Below are positions 6,159 to 6,764 of a DNA stretch of 6,764 nucleotides, one piece after another. This DNA is from Tangfeifania sp. (GTDB taxonomy: Bacteria > Bacteroidota > Bacteroidia > Bacteroidales > Prolixibacteraceae), in NCBI GenBank assembly GCA_018400515.1, contig JAGYMR010000153.1, positions 1 through 6,764 on the forward strand, given 5' to 3'. Below the pieces are notes generated by a model. It was not told the DNA's origin. It did not search any database and saw nothing but the letters and a program-made list of their open reading frames with translations. The stretch's first letter is position 1; every line of letters begins with the position of its first letter. The translations under genes and the position numbers were made by a program.

Positions 6159-6193
6159 AAAAAACAGGACCTGACTGTTGCAACCCCTGTTTT
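6157..6193. terminator. Shared terminator between convergent ribH and the LTxxQ gene
   Basis: AAAACAGG (6161-6168) pairs with CCTGTTTT (6186-6193) in an 8-bp perfect stem with a 17-base loop; the loop also contains the palindrome GTTGCAAC (6177-6184). On the minus strand the stem is followed by an uninterrupted run of eight Ts (6164 down to 6157). This makes a good terminator for the gene ending at 6219. On the plus strand only four Ts close the stem, so it would be a weaker terminator for ribH. The hairpin begins three bases after the ribH stop codon. Confidence 0.6.
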
Positions 6194-6218
6194 CTGAAAT
6201 CAACAAAAAAAAACAAGC

Positions 6219-6605
6219 TTACCTCCTGTCACGCGGCCTTCTGTTTTGATAACGGGCACGCCGCTCTTCCAGATACTTGTTGTACTTTTCCATCTGTTCC
6301 TCCGAAAGAATTTCCGCCATTTTTTTGTTCTGTTCTTCCCGGATCGCAGTGAATTTTTCACGCATCCCTTCTGTTCTGTCGCCCTGCCGGTATTTTTCAC
6401 GCAAAGCACGCATCTTTTTTCCTGTCTCCATGTTGAGTGCGAAAACTTTTTCCTCCTGCTCTCCGGTCAAATCCACCGCTTCATCAATTTGTTGGGTCTG
6501 GCGTTTAGCCATCGCTTCAGGGTCAAAATTCCGGTTCCGCGGCTGGGCCTGAACCACACCCGCTGTGAGCGTTAAAAGCATCAAAAAAATTCCAATGTTT
6601 CTCAT
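6219..6605 (-). CDS. Small secreted LTxxQ/Spy-like protein
   Basis: This is a 128-aa exported protein. A signal peptide is evident (MRNIGIFLMLLTLTAGVVQA, cleavage probably after VQA at 20). No lipobox cysteine is present, so the mature protein is probably soluble in the periplasm. The mature part is almost all charged helix, with two related motifs: DLTGEQEEKV (LTxxQ, 46-50) and ILSEEQMEKY (LSxxQ, 100-104). Paired LTxxQ motifs mark the Spy/CpxP family, whose members act as ATP-independent chaperones or stress sensors. Many Bacteroidota proteins of this type (for example DUF4890) are uncharacterised. The C-terminus is strongly basic (RRARYQNRRPRDRR). The ATG at 6603-6605 follows a run of nine As (the last being the A of the ATG). 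No TAnnTTTG element is seen upstream, so it may be read from a promoter or gene beyond the window, or by an alternative sigma factor. Confidence 0.82.
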   Translation of the reverse strand: MRNIGIFLMLLTLTAGVVQAQPRNRNFDPEAMAKRQTQQIDEAVDLTGEQEEKVFALNMETGKKMRALREKYRQGDRTEGMREKFTAIREEQNKKMAEILSEEQMEKYNKYLEERRARYQNRRPRDRR

Positions 6606-6650
6606 TTTTTTTTACATTTTAGATTACCGTTGCCGGTGTTTTTAAAAAAA

Positions 6651-6764
6651 GACCTCCATCTGTTTCTTTTGCCTGTTTGACACATTCTGAGCCCGTTCGT
6701 TTAATGTTCTTTCGGGAAAAGTGCAAAAAAGGAGAAAATGGTCTCATCCGTTTTAACAGATGGA
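6651..6764 (-). repeat. 10-bp inverted repeat and T tract in the LTxxQ gene leader (cut by window end)
   Basis: TCCATCTGTT (6655-6664) and AACAGATGGA (6755-6764) are perfect reverse complements separated by 90 bases; the second arm ends exactly at the window edge and may continue. On the minus strand the promoter-distal arm is followed by GGTC and then a run of seven Ts. The promoter-proximal arm can instead form a local 7-bp hairpin (CATCTGT with ACGGATG, loop TAAA, one U-G pair) over 6745-6762. Mutually exclusive pairing of this kind fits an attenuator or the ends of a small RNA, but no known RNA family was recognised. Confidence 0.4.

Overview
The window looks like an ordinary housekeeping stretch of a Bacteroidota (Bacteroidetes) chromosome, most likely Bacteroidales or a close relative. 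Three things point there. Two intergenic promoters carry exact copies of the Bacteroidetes -7 element TAnnTTTG, and a third exact copy lies upstream of recF. Most start codons have A-rich leaders without a clear Shine-Dalgarno. The gene set (short RsmI-type methylase, FKBP lipoprotein, NrnA-type DHH protein, ndk, short DUF721 protein, recF, membrane-anchored TPR protein, ribH) is, as far as I recall, a neighbourhood common in this phylum. No phage, IS element, CRISPR array, tRNA or rRNA is visible.

Layout, left to right. (1) Positions 1-361, plus strand: the 3' part of an RsmI/tetrapyrrole-type SAM-dependent methyltransferase that enters from outside the window, followed by a GC-rich hairpin and a terminator-like hairpin. 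(2) Positions 508-2813, minus strand: a likely three-gene operon read right to left, consisting of an NrnA-type DHH phosphoesterase (TTG start), an FKBP-type lipoprotein and a Nudix hydrolase. Its promoter lies at about 2836-2865. (3) Positions 2929-3348, plus strand: ndk, divergent from that operon and convergent with the next one. (4) Positions 3404-4797, minus strand: recF followed by a DUF721 (DciA-like) gene, joined by a 4-base ATGA overlap. (5) Positions 4967-6158, plus strand: a membrane-anchored TPR protein followed 16 bases later by ribH, divergent from recF. (6) Positions 6219-6605, minus strand: a small secreted LTxxQ/Spy-like protein that converges on ribH across a shared terminator. 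Its leader carries a 10-bp inverted repeat cut by the window edge.

Functionally the genes cover nucleotide and nano-RNA turnover (DHH, ndk, Nudix), replication and repair (recF, DUF721), envelope protein folding or quality control (FKBP lipoprotein, TPR protein, LTxxQ protein), riboflavin synthesis (ribH) and rRNA modification (RsmI-like). I see no clear evidence for a new biological system. The most interesting unexplained signals are non-coding: a perfect 10-bp inverted repeat bracketing the TPR-ribH promoter, a related CGTTCGTTT word upstream of the LTxxQ gene, and a second 10-bp inverted repeat with a T tract in the LTxxQ gene's leader.
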